Numbered from the stretch's first letter, positions 8,201 through 17,331 are shown. The stretch: 57,190 nt of DNA from Candidatus Allofournierella excrementigallinarum (GCA_019119025.1 DWXV01000029.1:1-57190); one strand, 5' to 3'. Program-made: numbers and translations. The notes: generated by a model from the letters alone, not told the origin.

Positions 8201-9055
8201 CAGGAAGGAACTGCGCCGCATGGCGAAGCCAACATCGAAGGGGCCGTTTATGATTTGTACGCGGCAGAAGACATCCTTCACCCCGACGGTGTGAGCGGTG
8301 TTGTGGATTACAGCAAGATCACCGATCAAGACGGCAACCCCATCTGGCACACCACGGTACGCACCAACAGCAGCTGGGATGATTCCTATCTGCCTATCCT
8401 TTACAAAGATCATCTGGTGGCGAGCGCCGAGATCAAGGATGGGGCGTTGATGTTCGGAAACTTGTACTTGGGCAAATACTACCTGGTGGAACGGGCCACC
8501 GGGCTCGTGCTGCCGGTGGATACCAACAGCAAGTTCTATGTCACCGGTCAGTATCCTGAATTGAGTCGCAAACTGGAACCCACCGGTGAATATTCTCCTT
8601 TGGAGCAGTCCGATGGCGAATACACCGACTATGTTTATAAAAACCAGTATTCTGGCGTTGCTGAAGGACGATCTCCGGAAGGCTTCAAAACCTATGACGG
8701 CTACTATCTGAGTTACGCCGAAGGGTACCTTTGCGATGAGATCAACCACTATGAAACCCTGTCCTATGGCGATGAGTCCGGCTATGTAGTCCGTGAAGGC
8801 GAGCACAGTTTGGATGCCGTGTTGAAGGGCGGTTTTGGACTCCGTAAGCTGGTCAGTACCACCGGTCCGGGCAGTCCTGCGCCCAAACTGGAGGGGGCGG
8901 GCTTCACCATTTACCGCATTCCCGATTTGAGTAAGGCGGATCAGTTCACCCGCAACCCGGACGGCAGCTACAACGTGCAGAGTGTGTTGAACGCTTATCG
9001 CAAGGACAACTATGACAGCGAGACCCTCAAGTATGATTTCAGCGAGGAAGCCTAG
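5291..9055 (+). CDS. Thioester/Cna-B surface adhesin, N-terminal part up to an in-frame amber codon
   Basis: 1,254 residues. Residues 1-36 are a Sec signal (Lys/Arg head, hydrophobic core, AFA cleavage-like end). An Ala/Glu/Ser-rich stalk follows. Around 420-490 is a thioester-domain pattern: YCC with Cys422/423, and TQRW with Gln488, the residues that form the internal Cys-Gln thioester in host-binding adhesins. Next are SpaA/Cna-B-type repeats with E-box motifs such as VETKAPDGYY. GGAGGT lies 4 nt before ATG 5291. The frame stops at TAG 9053, but the same frame continues open into the sorting-signal half, so the intact protein would have about 2,009 residues. Without the second half the product would be secreted, not wall-anchored. 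Confidence 0.85.
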   Translation: MKTKNNLLRRFTALMLAFMLCLSCTAAPTAFALESSASEPAATSKANSAVESQASSESAESEPVTDSVPGDTAEDEAENEGTVEEKEAELSAEAQSFISAVDALDRESILAAVNNWALASHAWQTDKENPDLIAALDEATVLSDEASAPVTAAEDIYLSLAEEEKENEAVATAYSALAALVAAMQATIENPAVPSEGDGGEDAGSPPDLSEITEMLYNDLPDAPTGSYIGSCGLPVATGDTKIGIGQWNDRETAENSGNMDTEALNSDGLSITVPRRAGESFATVSIFVQVEYPANHSSSQIILPDDVKLLDYDGTLADEETAAAILNSSYVETSAATTGIYVQSDHDFSAVFRYTAPDGAAMEKVLNIRLEGETGEQVQANRGASTYESRPTPSVTTGRITSTQFVNGTWLIWFNGEPAYCCNSGLKGRPDGCPEYRYTHTSIVTGDQYVPGDHYGNQVRIWGGLSQLSLGLLSADATMETAYNETQRWIIEEYPESVVAKSYVDSLTKMSKGATVYGEQSDCFTYIYDPPIEGWQSVALIGPEVESPEFYADWSARPQTVSGSFDAKYTINTDKTGLETGEKVDGATIEIEPMEKGGTIDGGSWAITPADKQVVTTSGHTMDDEFQSTGGDASASWSLHYSVTKTSTSSRSGREGPFGSQAEADAAAASAKASAEAQLRAEAQGMVDRAIAAAKNKLASIDFRFDETVIPVGFEFFDGEHGGSQTISVPMDRAKDYLMRNDEWSLQVNISKVDSETGEQIAADAKYEVFEWDTVTQKYIPFGGYNQYTVVRNDDGTYSVANGTDYGTEFDTSRTLYYTQRNEGKFLIVETKAPDGYYGDWTDIEQPGDAGTPLGKRAYAIEIIKANDGAVIWLDNADYNADIATSYTGGTKLLTSDGAEATVTIYDQPKNAGRTYVTDSTGLANNEDSYTMIPQDNVFQNDRVLGEIILEKSDLDQLRLTPKTAKGANQEGTAPHGEANIEGAVYDLYAAEDILHPDGVSGVVDYSKITDQDGNPIWHTTVRTNSSWDDSYLPILYKDHLVASAEIKDGALMFGNLYLGKYYLVERATGLVLPVDTNSKFYVTGQYPELSRKLEPTGEYSPLEQSDGEYTDYVYKNQYSGVAEGRSPEGFKTYDGYYLSYAEGYLCDEINHYETLSYGDESGYVVREGEHSLDAVLKGGFGLRKLVSTTGPGSPAPKLEGAGFTIYRIPDLSKADQFTRNPDGSYNVQSVLNAYRKDNYDSETLKYDFSEEA

Positions 9056-11320
9056 GCCATCGCCCGGATGTTCGAGAGCGACACCGAGCTGGTGTATGCC
9101 TACAATGCGACGTTGACCGAAGCGGGCGACAATGCCAACGGCAGCGGCCTCGGCTGGGTGCCCACCGGCACGACCAACGAGTATCGCCTGAGCGAGCTCT
9201 TTACCAATGAGGAAGGAGTGTTCCGGGTGACTGGCCTGCCCTATGGCCAGTATCTGGTCGTCGAGACCACTATTCCCCAGGATGTCTTCCAGTGCGACCC
9301 CTTTGGCTTCACGGTGGACAGCACTACCCCGCAGAGCTTCTTCTGCCAGCCCAATGGCAGCGTGACCGAACCCAGCAACAGCTACCTGACCTACAATATC
9401 CTCGATGAGGAAATGGAAGGTTACCTGAAACTGGTCAAGGTAGATGCCGAGACCGGCAAGGCTGTCAAGCTGGCCAATACCGCTTTCGCCATCTATATGC
9501 TGCATGAGGATGGCACCAAAGAGCGCCTGTCCATGGTCGATCCCAGCAGCGGTGATCCGACCGAAAAAACCAATGTGTTCTATACCGACAGCGAGGGCCG
9601 TATGAAGACCCCCGAAAAACTGCCCTTGGGCCGGTACGAGGTCGTAGAGCTGGAAGGCCCCAACGGCTTCTTCAACGATGAAGCCTATACGGTTCAGTTT
9701 GAGATCTCTTCCGACTCTGCTTGGGAAGTGGTTGGCAATGCTGTCAACGGAATGGATGAGTACATTCTCACCCAGGAGTACATCAACCACGAGACCCTCG
9801 GCAAACTCACCATCCGTAAAACGGGTGAAGTCCTGACCGGCTGGGAACAGGACTGGAGCCTGGATATCCTGGACCCCTGGTTCTCCGGCGAGGCATGGCC
9901 CGGTGACTTCACCTGGGATGAACGCCCGCTGGCCGGCGCCCAGTACACCATCACGGCCAATGAGGATATCTACACCCAGGACCGCCAGACCGACGATGAT
10001 GGCAATCGTTGCTTGTGGTATGCCAAGGGTGATGTGGTGGCAGTGGTCACTACCGGCGACGGCACCAGCGATATTGCAGTGTTCCGTCCTGGCCGCACCC
10101 AGGCTACTTACGATTTCCTCAGTGTGATTCACGACGGTACGATCGGAGAGGTCACCGTGATGCTGCCTCTGGGCTCCTATCATGTAGAAGAGACCAAGCC
10201 GCCCTACGGCTATACCGGTACAAGTCAGGGCTACGATGCTATCTTCGCTTGGGACAATCAGACCAACCGTGTGGTCATGGCCAAGAGCATTACCGCTATC
10301 GATGAGAACGGCAATGCTGTCATCAGCGAGTTCGAAATCGTCAATGCGGAAGATGCCGCTGCCGAGTTCACTGAACAGCAGGTCTTGAAGTTCCACAATG
10401 AACGGGAAAAAGCGCAGGTCAAGGTCATCAAGCTGGACGAGAAAACCGGCGCGGCTCTGGCTGGTGCGGTGTTCAACCTGTATACGCAGGATGACATCTA
10501 CAACGCCGACGGCGACCGCCTGTTCCGAGCCGGTGATCTGCTGGCGACCTCTGCCCCCACGGGCGAGGACGGCACAGTCGTATTCGCCTGCGACCTTCCC
10601 ATGCAAGATGTCAGATACGGTGAGGCGGAGCGTCAGAACAGCGGACGGTATGTCCTCCGAGAATTGCGCTCTCCCAGTGGTTACTATCTGAACGACGCCC
10701 CTATGGAGTTCACCTTTGCATACACCGGGGCCAAAATTCAGGTGCTGGAAAGCGTGTGTAAGAACAAGGGGACCTGCGTGCTCATCAGCAAGCGGCAGCT
10801 TACCGGCGACGAGGAACTGCCCGGTGCGACCCTGACGATTCAGGATGATCACGGCACGGTGGTGCGCCAGTGGGTCAGCGGCGATAAGCCCGTTGAGATT
10901 AGCGGCCTGGAGCTGAACAAGGTGTACACGTTGGTGGAGACCATCGCTCCGCACGGTTTTGCCAAGGCGGAGAGCATCCGATTCAAGTTGGTGCAGCGGC
11001 AGAACGAGGACGGCGATCTGTTGCCCGAAAACGATGTGTATGTCTGCACGGACAAAGATTGGTTGATCGTCGATCATTGGACTATGATGGAGGACGGGAC
11101 CGTGGTCATGCGGGATGCACCTGCCCCAGTACCGGAGCAGCCCACGCCGGAGCAGCCTGCACCCACTCCCACTCCTGTCCCTCCTGCACCTTCGGTTCCG
11201 CAGACTGGTGACATGAACTGGCTGTGGATCGCGCTGGGCGTTGTTGCGGCACTGTCTGCCGGTGGTCTGCTGCTGATTTTCAAGCACAGCCGCACCCATG
11301 ATGAGGATGAGGAATCCTGA
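9056..11320 (+). pseudogene. C-terminal half of the amber-interrupted adhesin, with sorting signal
   Basis: In-frame continuation of the adhesin after TAG 9053-9055. It holds further Cna-B/SpaA repeats with E-boxes (LVVETTIP, VVELEGPNGFF, VEETKPPYGY, LRELRSPSGYY, LVETIAPHGF), then a Pro/Thr/Gln linker, VPQTGD sorting motif, a membrane helix and an acidic tail. The first ATG (9068) has no proper Shine-Dalgarno and the half has no signal peptide, so independent translation is unlikely. It is a nonsense-mutated remainder unless the amber codon is read through; CAG to TAG is one base change. Its TGA overlaps the sortase ATG. Confidence 0.8.
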
Positions 11321-12045
11321 TGCGCTACTTCGCTAAGGGCTTCCTGATCGGTACTCTGTGCATCTGCCTGCTGGGGCTGGTCTGGCTGTTTTCCTTTCAG
11401 CCCCGGTTGACAGCAGCGGAAGCACAGGACCTGAAAGCCCAGTTTACCACCATCCCCGAAGATGACCTCTCCGGGGATGGACCGGCTGGAAAAGAAGAAA
11501 CCCAGCTGGACTTAGAGGCGCTGCAGGCAAAGTACCCTGATGTGAAGGGATGGCTCACCATTCCCGGCACAGTTGTGGATTATCCTGTGTTGCAAAGCAG
11601 TGCCGAAGACCCGGAAAAGTATCTCCGCCGAAACTATGACATGAAGTGGCGGATGGCCGGCAGTCTGTTCTTCCAGTATGACTGCACGCCGGACACTCCT
11701 AACTTTGTGATTTTTGGTCATAATTTGACGGACGGAAGTATGTTCGCTGTCTTGAAAAAGATGGCGGATCCGGAGTTCCGACAAGCGCATCCCACCGCTG
11801 TCCTGCAAACGGCAGGGGGGACGCATGAATACCGGATTTTGACCGCAATGACTACTGACACGACGAAGCTCCCGTTTAACAGGACGCAGTTTGCCGGGGA
11901 TGAAGATTTTCTGTCCTTTGCCGGCAGTATGCTGGCAGGGACAGAAATCGTTCCCCGGAAGCAGGATCGCCTGCTGACGCTGGTGACCTGTGCTTACGAT
12001 TGGGACGGTGCGCGCACAGTGGTTGTGGCGATCGAGCAAGAGTAA
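11320..12045 (+). CDS. srtB: Class B sortase
   Basis: A 241-residue membrane-anchored transpeptidase with an N-terminal helix at about 6-25. Catalytic His134 lies in VIFGHN, Cys224 in LVTCAYD and Arg232 in GARTVVVA; the order and spacing are class B. It would attach the adjacent adhesin to peptidoglycan at VPQTG, which resembles the (S/P)PxTG signals used by clostridial class B sortases. ATG overlaps the adhesin stop (TGATG). The enzyme looks intact although its neighbour substrate is broken. Confidence 0.92.
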   Translation: MRYFAKGFLIGTLCICLLGLVWLFSFQPRLTAAEAQDLKAQFTTIPEDDLSGDGPAGKEETQLDLEALQAKYPDVKGWLTIPGTVVDYPVLQSSAEDPEKYLRRNYDMKWRMAGSLFFQYDCTPDTPNFVIFGHNLTDGSMFAVLKKMADPEFRQAHPTAVLQTAGGTHEYRILTAMTTDTTKLPFNRTQFAGDEDFLSFAGSMLAGTEIVPRKQDRLLTLVTCAYDWDGARTVVVAIEQE

Positions 12046-12055
12046 ATCTGTAATT

Positions 12056-12086
12056 GGCGGGGTGTGCAGGCACCCCGCCTTCCTTT
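12056..12086 (+). terminator. Intrinsic terminator-like hairpin after the sortase
   Basis: GGCGGGGTG / CACCCCGCC, a 9-bp perfect stem with 6-nt loop and TTCCTTT. The T-run is imperfect. The next Shine-Dalgarno follows within 10 nt. Confidence 0.65.
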
Positions 12087-12103
12087 ATGAAGGGAGGAAT
12101 TCA

Positions 12104-12346
12104 TTGAAGCAAGGTCTGCTGGACAAAGTAGCGGAACAGCATCACACATTTATCTCCAGCCTCCGTATTTTGCCGCATTTGAAATGGGCGGCGTTGCGCG
12201 ATCTGCACCGCATGGAGAACAAGGAACAGTATCCCCTCAAGGAATGGGGCGAGGCTGTTTCGTATCTGCTGGGCTGCACCGTGACGTTCAACTCTTATGA
12301 GGAGATCACAAACAGCCTGAAACCTTTTTCGCTGGGATTGGAGTGA
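12104..12346 (+). CDS. Hypothetical 80-residue element protein
   Basis: Starts at TTG 12104, 6 nt after GGGAGGAA. The opening KQGLLDKVAEQHHTF loosely recalls the first helix of DUF3848 proteins such as the one at 17332, but the rest differs and I do not assign it. It is soluble and mostly helical in composition. It is 4 nt upstream of the DUF3846 gene and probably co-transcribed. Confidence 0.6.
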   Translation: MKQGLLDKVAEQHHTFISSLRILPHLKWAALRDLHRMENKEQYPLKEWGEAVSYLLGCTVTFNSYEEITNSLKPFSLGLE

Positions 12347-12350
12347 TGAA

Positions 12351-13040
12351 ATGAAAGTTGTTATGGTAGAACCGGGCCAGTATGCCCGAATCGAAGAACT
12401 GGACACAGGCCTGGAATCGCTGCAAAAAGCGGTCGGGGGTCTGATCGATTGTGCATATCCCTGGCAGGAGAAAATCTGCATTGTTTGCAACGACGAGGGC
12501 CTGATCAACGGGATGCCGCTGAACCGAAATGTGGAGAACTACCAACCGATCGCAGGACCGTTTTTTGTGTGCGGGATCGAGGGTGAAGACTTCTGCAGTC
12601 TTACTGACGAACAGGCGCAGCGATATCAGGCCATGTTCCTCCAGCCGGAATTGTTCGTTCCTTATAAGAACGGACTGATGCAGCTGAAGTACGATGATCC
12701 CAACCTGCCGGGGGCACCCAGCTCCATCAAGGAAGCATATCAGGAACGGAACAATCTCCCTGAACTGGGCTTCTGTTCGGTGCCGGACCTCAACATGATC
12801 ATGCTGGTAAAATACGGCCAAGTTGGCTACTGGCCCATTGAGCACTTCCCGGAGGGTATGGGGGCTGAGGAATATGCGGATACTCTCAATCAGATGATAG
12901 GAGTGTCCAAACCTCAGCAAACGGCAATGCTGTACGGCTCCATGTTCGGATGGAGCATCCCTGCTGCTCGCCCGGAACGCTACGATGAACATGGGAAGCC
13001 CAAACCGCGCGAGCAGCAGCGTGGCCAGAAGGAACGATAA
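12351..13040 (+). CDS. DUF3846 domain protein
   Basis: 229 residues. The N-terminal part (VVMVEPGQYARIEELDTG, then LESLQKAVGG, IDCAYPW, CNDEG, LPLNR-like MPLNRNVENY) matches the DUF3846 pattern widely found on ICEs and phages of Firmicutes. No catalytic function is known for the family. The second half has no domain I recognise. Shine-Dalgarno GGAGTGA precedes ATG 12351. Confidence 0.75.
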   Translation: MKVVMVEPGQYARIEELDTGLESLQKAVGGLIDCAYPWQEKICIVCNDEGLINGMPLNRNVENYQPIAGPFFVCGIEGEDFCSLTDEQAQRYQAMFLQPELFVPYKNGLMQLKYDDPNLPGAPSSIKEAYQERNNLPELGFCSVPDLNMIMLVKYGQVGYWPIEHFPEGMGAEEYADTLNQMIGVSKPQQTAMLYGSMFGWSIPAARPERYDEHGKPKPREQQRGQKER

Positions 13041-13054
13041 AGGAGGGTAAGCTG

Positions 13055-14206
13055 ATGGAACGATTTTATACTGCTGAATCCGTGACCGAGGGGCATCCTG
13101 ACAAACTGTGCGATCAAATCGCAGACAGCGTACTGGACGATTGCCTTGCACATGACCCGCTGTCCCGTGTGGCCTGCGAAGTGCTGGCAACACGCAGCCA
13201 TATCGTGGTTGCCGGTGAAATTACCAGTCACCATGTGCCTCATGTTCCTGCAATCATCGAGTCTCTGATGCACGATATCGGCTACTCGACCCGTGGCCTC
13301 ACCATTGACCTGCTGTTTCACCGGCAAAGCCCGGACATCGCAGCAGGAGTGGATAACCCGCTGGAAGAAAGAGAGGTGATCGGGACCGGCGAGCTGGGGG
13401 CCGGCGACCAGGGAGTCATGGTGGGATTCGCCTGCAACGAGACCCCCGAAATGCTGCCGCTGCCCGTGGTGTTAGCCAACCGGCTGGCGCTGACCCTTTC
13501 GTCTGTTCGCAAAGCCGGTCTGATTCCTGGCCTGCGCCCGGACGGAAAAACCCAGGTCACCGTGGAGTACGACGAAGAAGGCAAGCCCTTGCGGCTGGAC
13601 ACGGTGGTAATCTCGGCGCAGCACAGTCCGAGCATGGAGCAGGACGAACTGCTCTGGCAGCTGACCGACAAGGTCTTGGCTCCGGCACTGCATGATTTCC
13701 CGCCTGATAAGGACACCAAGATCCTCGTGAACCCTTCCGGTCGCTTTGTCTTTGGCGGGCCTGAAGCGGATACTGGGTTGACTGGCCGCAAGCTCATGGT
13801 GGACAGCTATGGCGTGTTTGCACCCCATGGGGGTGGTGCGTTCTCCGGCAAAGATCCCACCAAGGTGGACCGCAGCGGCGCCTATATGGCGCGGTACATT
13901 GCAAAGAACATTGTGGCGGCGGGTCTTGCCAGCCGATGTAAGGTTACACTGGCCTACGCCATCGGCAAGGCGGAGCCGGTCATGGTATCGGTGGATACCT
14001 TCGGTACCGGCACTCTGTGCGCGGACGATTGTCTGGAAGAAGCCGTCAAGCTGGTGTTCGGCCTGACCCCTGCGGCCATCATCCGGCAGCTGGATCTGCT
14101 CAAGCCGATCTACGCCCGCACGGCAGCCTATGGTCACTTTGGTCGTCCCTGCTTTGCTTGGGAGCGCACCGATAAGGCCAAGGAGCTCCGGGATGCCGTG
14201 GAATAA
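13055..14206 (+). CDS. metK: S-adenosylmethionine synthetase carried on the element
   Basis: A 383-residue methionine adenosyltransferase that makes SAM from ATP and methionine. The N-terminal ESVTEGHPDKLCDQIADS, the central GAGDQGVMVGFA, and GGGAFSGKDPTKVDRSGAY, which carries the P-loop and active-site residues, are all intact and full-length. It is a metabolic gene placed among DUF genes on a conjugative element that also carries two DNA methyltransferases, so local SAM supply for DNA modification is a reasonable inference. It starts at ATG 13055 after AAAGGAGGG. Confidence 0.93.
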   Translation: MERFYTAESVTEGHPDKLCDQIADSVLDDCLAHDPLSRVACEVLATRSHIVVAGEITSHHVPHVPAIIESLMHDIGYSTRGLTIDLLFHRQSPDIAAGVDNPLEEREVIGTGELGAGDQGVMVGFACNETPEMLPLPVVLANRLALTLSSVRKAGLIPGLRPDGKTQVTVEYDEEGKPLRLDTVVISAQHSPSMEQDELLWQLTDKVLAPALHDFPPDKDTKILVNPSGRFVFGGPEADTGLTGRKLMVDSYGVFAPHGGGAFSGKDPTKVDRSGAYMARYIAKNIVAAGLASRCKVTLAYAIGKAEPVMVSVDTFGTGTLCADDCLEEAVKLVFGLTPAAIIRQLDLLKPIYARTAAYGHFGRPCFAWERTDKAKELRDAVE

Positions 14207-14218
14207 ACACTTTTCTCG

Positions 14219-14247
14219 TTGATAGGAAGGGGCGGAAATGGTATACT
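14219..14247 (+). promoter_or_regulatory. Sigma-A promoter of the HipA-like gene
   Basis: TTGATA, 17-bp spacer, TATACT, ending 31 nt before the ATG at 14279. One of the few clear internal promoters in the element, so this gene may be expressed apart from the metK unit. Confidence 0.6.
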
Positions 14248-14278
14248 GAACTCAAACCTACAAAAAGGAGGCGAGAGG

Positions 14279-15508
14279 ATGGAACCGGAATACAGAAACT
14301 ATGTTCTGATGCACCGGGACGTGGAAGTCGCAGAGCTGACACTCGACGGAGCCACCGGCTCCATCATCGCAGTCAATGCGCTGCTGCAAGCCGCGCATCT
14401 TCCTGTGGGCATCCCAGTGCGCCATGGACAGGTGGACCGGGCCGCATTGAATGAATGGTGGGTGGGCCGTGCGATTCCTGCCAGCCGCGCAGGGCTGCGG
14501 CACCTGCTGGAAGAACTGCAGATCACCGCGCCCCAAAAACTGCTGGAAAAATGCCTGGGCCTGAGCCTGTCTGACGCGTATTGGATCTGCCCGAAAAACA
14601 GAACCCTTCACTGGGCTAAGGTAAACTTCCACCAAAATCCGTTTTCGGAAGATGTGGGTAACATTCTGTTTGGCGGCGGAGTTGCCGAGACAATCAGCCT
14701 GATGTCCCCGGACAACACATCCGACGGTTGGTTGCGGAAAAAGTGGACGATCCAGAATGGAAAACGCTGCCTTGTGAAAGGCGGCAGTGGTGCGCTCCAG
14801 CAGGAACCTTACAACGAGGTCATCGCCAGTCGGATCATGGAACGGCTGAACATTCCCCATGTGCCCTACACGCTCCAAATGGCAGATGGTCTCCCTTATA
14901 GTGTGTGCGAGGATTTTGTTACCGAGGATACGGAGTATGTGTCCGCCTGGTACCTGATGCATACCAAAACGAAGCCCAACCATATTTCCCTGTATCAACA
15001 CTATCTGGAACGGTGTAGCGCGTTGGGTATCCCTGGTGCGGAACGGGCAATCGCGCAACAAATCGTGGTAGATTACCTGCTTCTTAACGAGGATCGCCAC
15101 CAAGGAAATTTTGGTGCGGTGCGTCGGGCGGATACGCTGGAGTATACAGGAGTTGCGCCTCTGTTCGACACTGGCTCTTCTCTCTGGTTCGAAACCCCCA
15201 CACCATTGATTCGTGCAGGAACGAAAGTCGCCTGCAAACCTTTTAAGACCAGCCATGAGGAACAACTGCGGCTTGTCTCGGATTTCGGCTGGCTGGATGA
15301 AAGCAAGCTGGAGCACCTCGGGGATATCGCACGGGAGGTTTTGGCGGATTCGGATTTCATCGACGATACTCGCTGCGAAGCGATTGCACGGGCGCTGGAA
15401 AAGCGAGCCTTGTTGCTGCGGGAGCATGTCCAGCATAAAGAAAAGGCTGCCGACGATGTGTCGCGAGACGTAAAAAGGAATATTGCATTCAGCCGCCCTG
15501 AACGGTAA
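14279..15508 (+). CDS. HipA-like kinase-fold protein
   Basis: 409 residues. The C-terminal half shows the HipA kinase pattern: YLLLNEDRHQGNFG (catalytic loop with Asp, Arg, His and Asn) followed by PLFDTGSSLW (metal-binding DxG-like motif). An ATP-binding lysine is likely in RCLVKGGSG. No HipB partner is adjacent, so classical toxin action is uncertain. Related orphan HipA-domain proteins are common cargo on ICEs. Start chosen at 14279 because AAAGGAGG lies 7 nt upstream. It has its own promoter and a strong terminator downstream. Confidence 0.75.
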   Translation: MEPEYRNYVLMHRDVEVAELTLDGATGSIIAVNALLQAAHLPVGIPVRHGQVDRAALNEWWVGRAIPASRAGLRHLLEELQITAPQKLLEKCLGLSLSDAYWICPKNRTLHWAKVNFHQNPFSEDVGNILFGGGVAETISLMSPDNTSDGWLRKKWTIQNGKRCLVKGGSGALQQEPYNEVIASRIMERLNIPHVPYTLQMADGLPYSVCEDFVTEDTEYVSAWYLMHTKTKPNHISLYQHYLERCSALGIPGAERAIAQQIVVDYLLLNEDRHQGNFGAVRRADTLEYTGVAPLFDTGSSLWFETPTPLIRAGTKVACKPFKTSHEEQLRLVSDFGWLDESKLEHLGDIAREVLADSDFIDDTRCEAIARALEKRALLLREHVQHKEKAADDVSRDVKRNIAFSRPER

Positions 15509-15521
15509 ATGCAGAGTAAGG

Positions 15522-15559
15522 AAAAAGGCGAGGAGCGCGAAAGCGAACCTCGCCTTTTT
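15522..15559 (+). terminator. Strong intrinsic terminator
   Basis: AAAAAGGCGAGG / CCTCGCCTTTTT, a 12-bp stem with a T5 tail, directly after the HipA-like gene. The following gene's Shine-Dalgarno is only 12 nt further on. Confidence 0.88.
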
Positions 15560-15585
15560 CGTAATAATCGAAAGGAGGAAACACA

Positions 15586-16560
15586 ATACCGTTTTGTTCC
15601 AAAGAACAAATCAATGCGGCAAAACAGATCCGTGCCATTGATTTTCTGCTGCAATACCGACCGAACGATATCGTGCCCAGTCAGTGCCGGGATGAGTTCC
15701 AGCTGCGGAGTCATGACAGCTTTAAGATCAGCGGAGAGACCAGTCTGTGGCACTGGAAAAGTCGGGATATCGGCGGCAAGAGTGCATTGGACTATCTCAT
15801 TCATGTGGAAGGGATGCGTTTCACTGAAGCGGTCTTGCTTTTGTCGGACCAGATCCCGGCAGTTGTCCGCACCGTTCCATCGCCCCAGCAAATGCCGAAG
15901 CCGAAAGTGTTTGCGTTGCCCGAACCAGCCGCAGACAACCGGAGGGTGTTTGCATATCTGCTGCATCGGGGAATTGACCGCAAGGTCATCAGCGACTGCA
16001 TCCGAGCCGGTATTCTGTACGAAAGCGCCCGGTTCCACAATGCTGTGTTTGTGGGACGGGACGAGAATGGTGTTCCAAGATATGCGTTTCTGCGAGGAAC
16101 GCTCACCAATGCGGAGCAGAGTTTTCGAGCAGAGGTGGCCGGCAGCGACAAGCGATACGGCTTCTGTCTGCCGCCGGAAGGTGAAAGCCGGAGGGTAGCT
16201 GTTTACGAAGCCGCCATTGAGGTGCTCGCCCACCAGTCGCTGGAACAAACCTACGATAAGTACCGATTGTCGCTTGGTGGAATCTACGCTCCCAAAGAAG
16301 GTGTCAGTGCCAGTTCGTTCAAAAAACCGGCGGCTCTGACAGCCTTTTTGGAACGTCACCCGAATATTTGTGAAATCGAGATCTGCACTAATAACGACCA
16401 TGCGGGGCGCTGGGCGGCAGAGCACATTCGCAAGGAATACGAAGGACAGTACCGGATCATTATGAACCTGCCCGAACGGGAAGGAGCGGACTATGGAGAT
16501 CTGGCACAGGAGAAAAGCAAAGAGAGGGCCGTCCGGCAGCGGGCGGCCCTTTCCCGATGA
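15586..16560 (+). CDS. DUF3991/TOPRIM primase-like protein
   Basis: About 324 residues. The N-terminal region (QIRAIDFLLQYRP, FQLRSHDSFKIS, WHWKSRDIGGKSALDYL) fits the CHC2-like DUF3991 domain; the second half (VAVYEAAIEVLA, ICTNNDHAGRWAAEHI) fits a TOPRIM fold with its acidic motif. It is probably a nucleic-acid enzyme that primes or processes transferred strands. The conserved N-terminus extends upstream of GTG 15673. The only sensible start is ATA at 15586, 7 nt after AAAGGAGG. There is no ATG, GTG or TTG in frame there. Confidence 0.7.
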   Translation: MPFCSKEQINAAKQIRAIDFLLQYRPNDIVPSQCRDEFQLRSHDSFKISGETSLWHWKSRDIGGKSALDYLIHVEGMRFTEAVLLLSDQIPAVVRTVPSPQQMPKPKVFALPEPAADNRRVFAYLLHRGIDRKVISDCIRAGILYESARFHNAVFVGRDENGVPRYAFLRGTLTNAEQSFRAEVAGSDKRYGFCLPPEGESRRVAVYEAAIEVLAHQSLEQTYDKYRLSLGGIYAPKEGVSASSFKKPAALTAFLERHPNICEIEICTNNDHAGRWAAEHIRKEYEGQYRIIMNLPEREGADYGDLAQEKSKERAVRQRAALSR

Positions 16561-16570
16561 AAGGAGTCCA

Positions 16571-17326
16571 ATGGAAAAAGAAACTTTGAAAGCCTATGTA
16601 ATCACGGATCTGACTGCGGAACTGGCTGTGGAGGACATGGACAGTGAGTATGGCGAAGACGATTACGCTGAACTGGACGGGCATGACCTGACCGACTACG
16701 AGCCGAGCATCCGGGAGTACATCGAGAAGGAGAAGGAACTGCTGGATGACGGCGGCAACCTTGCTCCCTATATTGACAGCTCCCTTCCCCGACTGCGTGA
16801 GAACGTGCTCCGCATCGACCCCGACGTGGTGGTCTACGATGGGAAACTGTGCGGCTGCGCCACCGTGGAGCTCAGGCAGGAACTGAGCGAACGGGACTGG
16901 AACGCACTGTTCGACTATATCTCCGGCCAGTATTCGGATGGCTGGGGCGAAGGTTTTGAGCAGCGGGATATCCCGGTGGCGGATGGTGTTCTGAACGTCC
17001 ACTTCTGGCAGCCGGATCAGCGTTGCCCGATTGTGCTGGATGCCCTGCCCGGTCAGGAACCGGCAGTGCCTCGCCAGGCCCACAAGCCCAAGATGAAGCT
17101 GATTGGCCAGGACGGGAATATTTTCTCTATCCTGGGCCGAGCCGGTCGGCTGCTTCGCCAGAATGGCCAGCGCAAACAGGCCGAGGAGATGGTTCAGCGT
17201 GTTCAGAACTGCGGCGACTACTACAAGGCGCTCGGGATCATCAGCGAGTACGTCCAGACCGAGTTGTCTGCACCTGAAAAGGGTGACGCTGCGCCTCGCC
17301 CCAAAAAAGATCAGCAGGAGAGGTGA
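16571..17326 (+). CDS. Element protein of unknown function
   Basis: 251 residues, acidic N-terminal half. The C-terminal segment LIGQDGNIFSILGRAGRLLR and CGDYYKALGIISEYV is a pattern I associate with small phage and ICE proteins but cannot name. ATG 16571 follows AAGGAG with 4-5 nt. It overlaps the next gene's start region, so it is part of an operon with the DUF3848 and beta-helix genes. Confidence 0.6.
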   Translation: MEKETLKAYVITDLTAELAVEDMDSEYGEDDYAELDGHDLTDYEPSIREYIEKEKELLDDGGNLAPYIDSSLPRLRENVLRIDPDVVVYDGKLCGCATVELRQELSERDWNALFDYISGQYSDGWGEGFEQRDIPVADGVLNVHFWQPDQRCPIVLDALPGQEPAVPRQAHKPKMKLIGQDGNIFSILGRAGRLLRQNGQRKQAEEMVQRVQNCGDYYKALGIISEYVQTELSAPEKGDAAPRPKKDQQER

Positions 17327-17331
17327 TGCAG

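Noticed and set aside
9053..9055. Pyrrolysine insertion at the adhesin amber codon as the preferred explanation
   Set aside because: No pyl genes or UAG-containing methylamine methyltransferase lie in the window, and TAG is used as a normal stop at 1322 and 4115. Kept only as a possibility to test.
7328..11299. A 1,323-codon open frame on the minus strand opposite the adhesin
   Set aside because: It mirrors the adhesin codons, has no ribosome site or recognisable domain, and its length is explained by the repetitive GC-biased codon use of the plus-strand gene.
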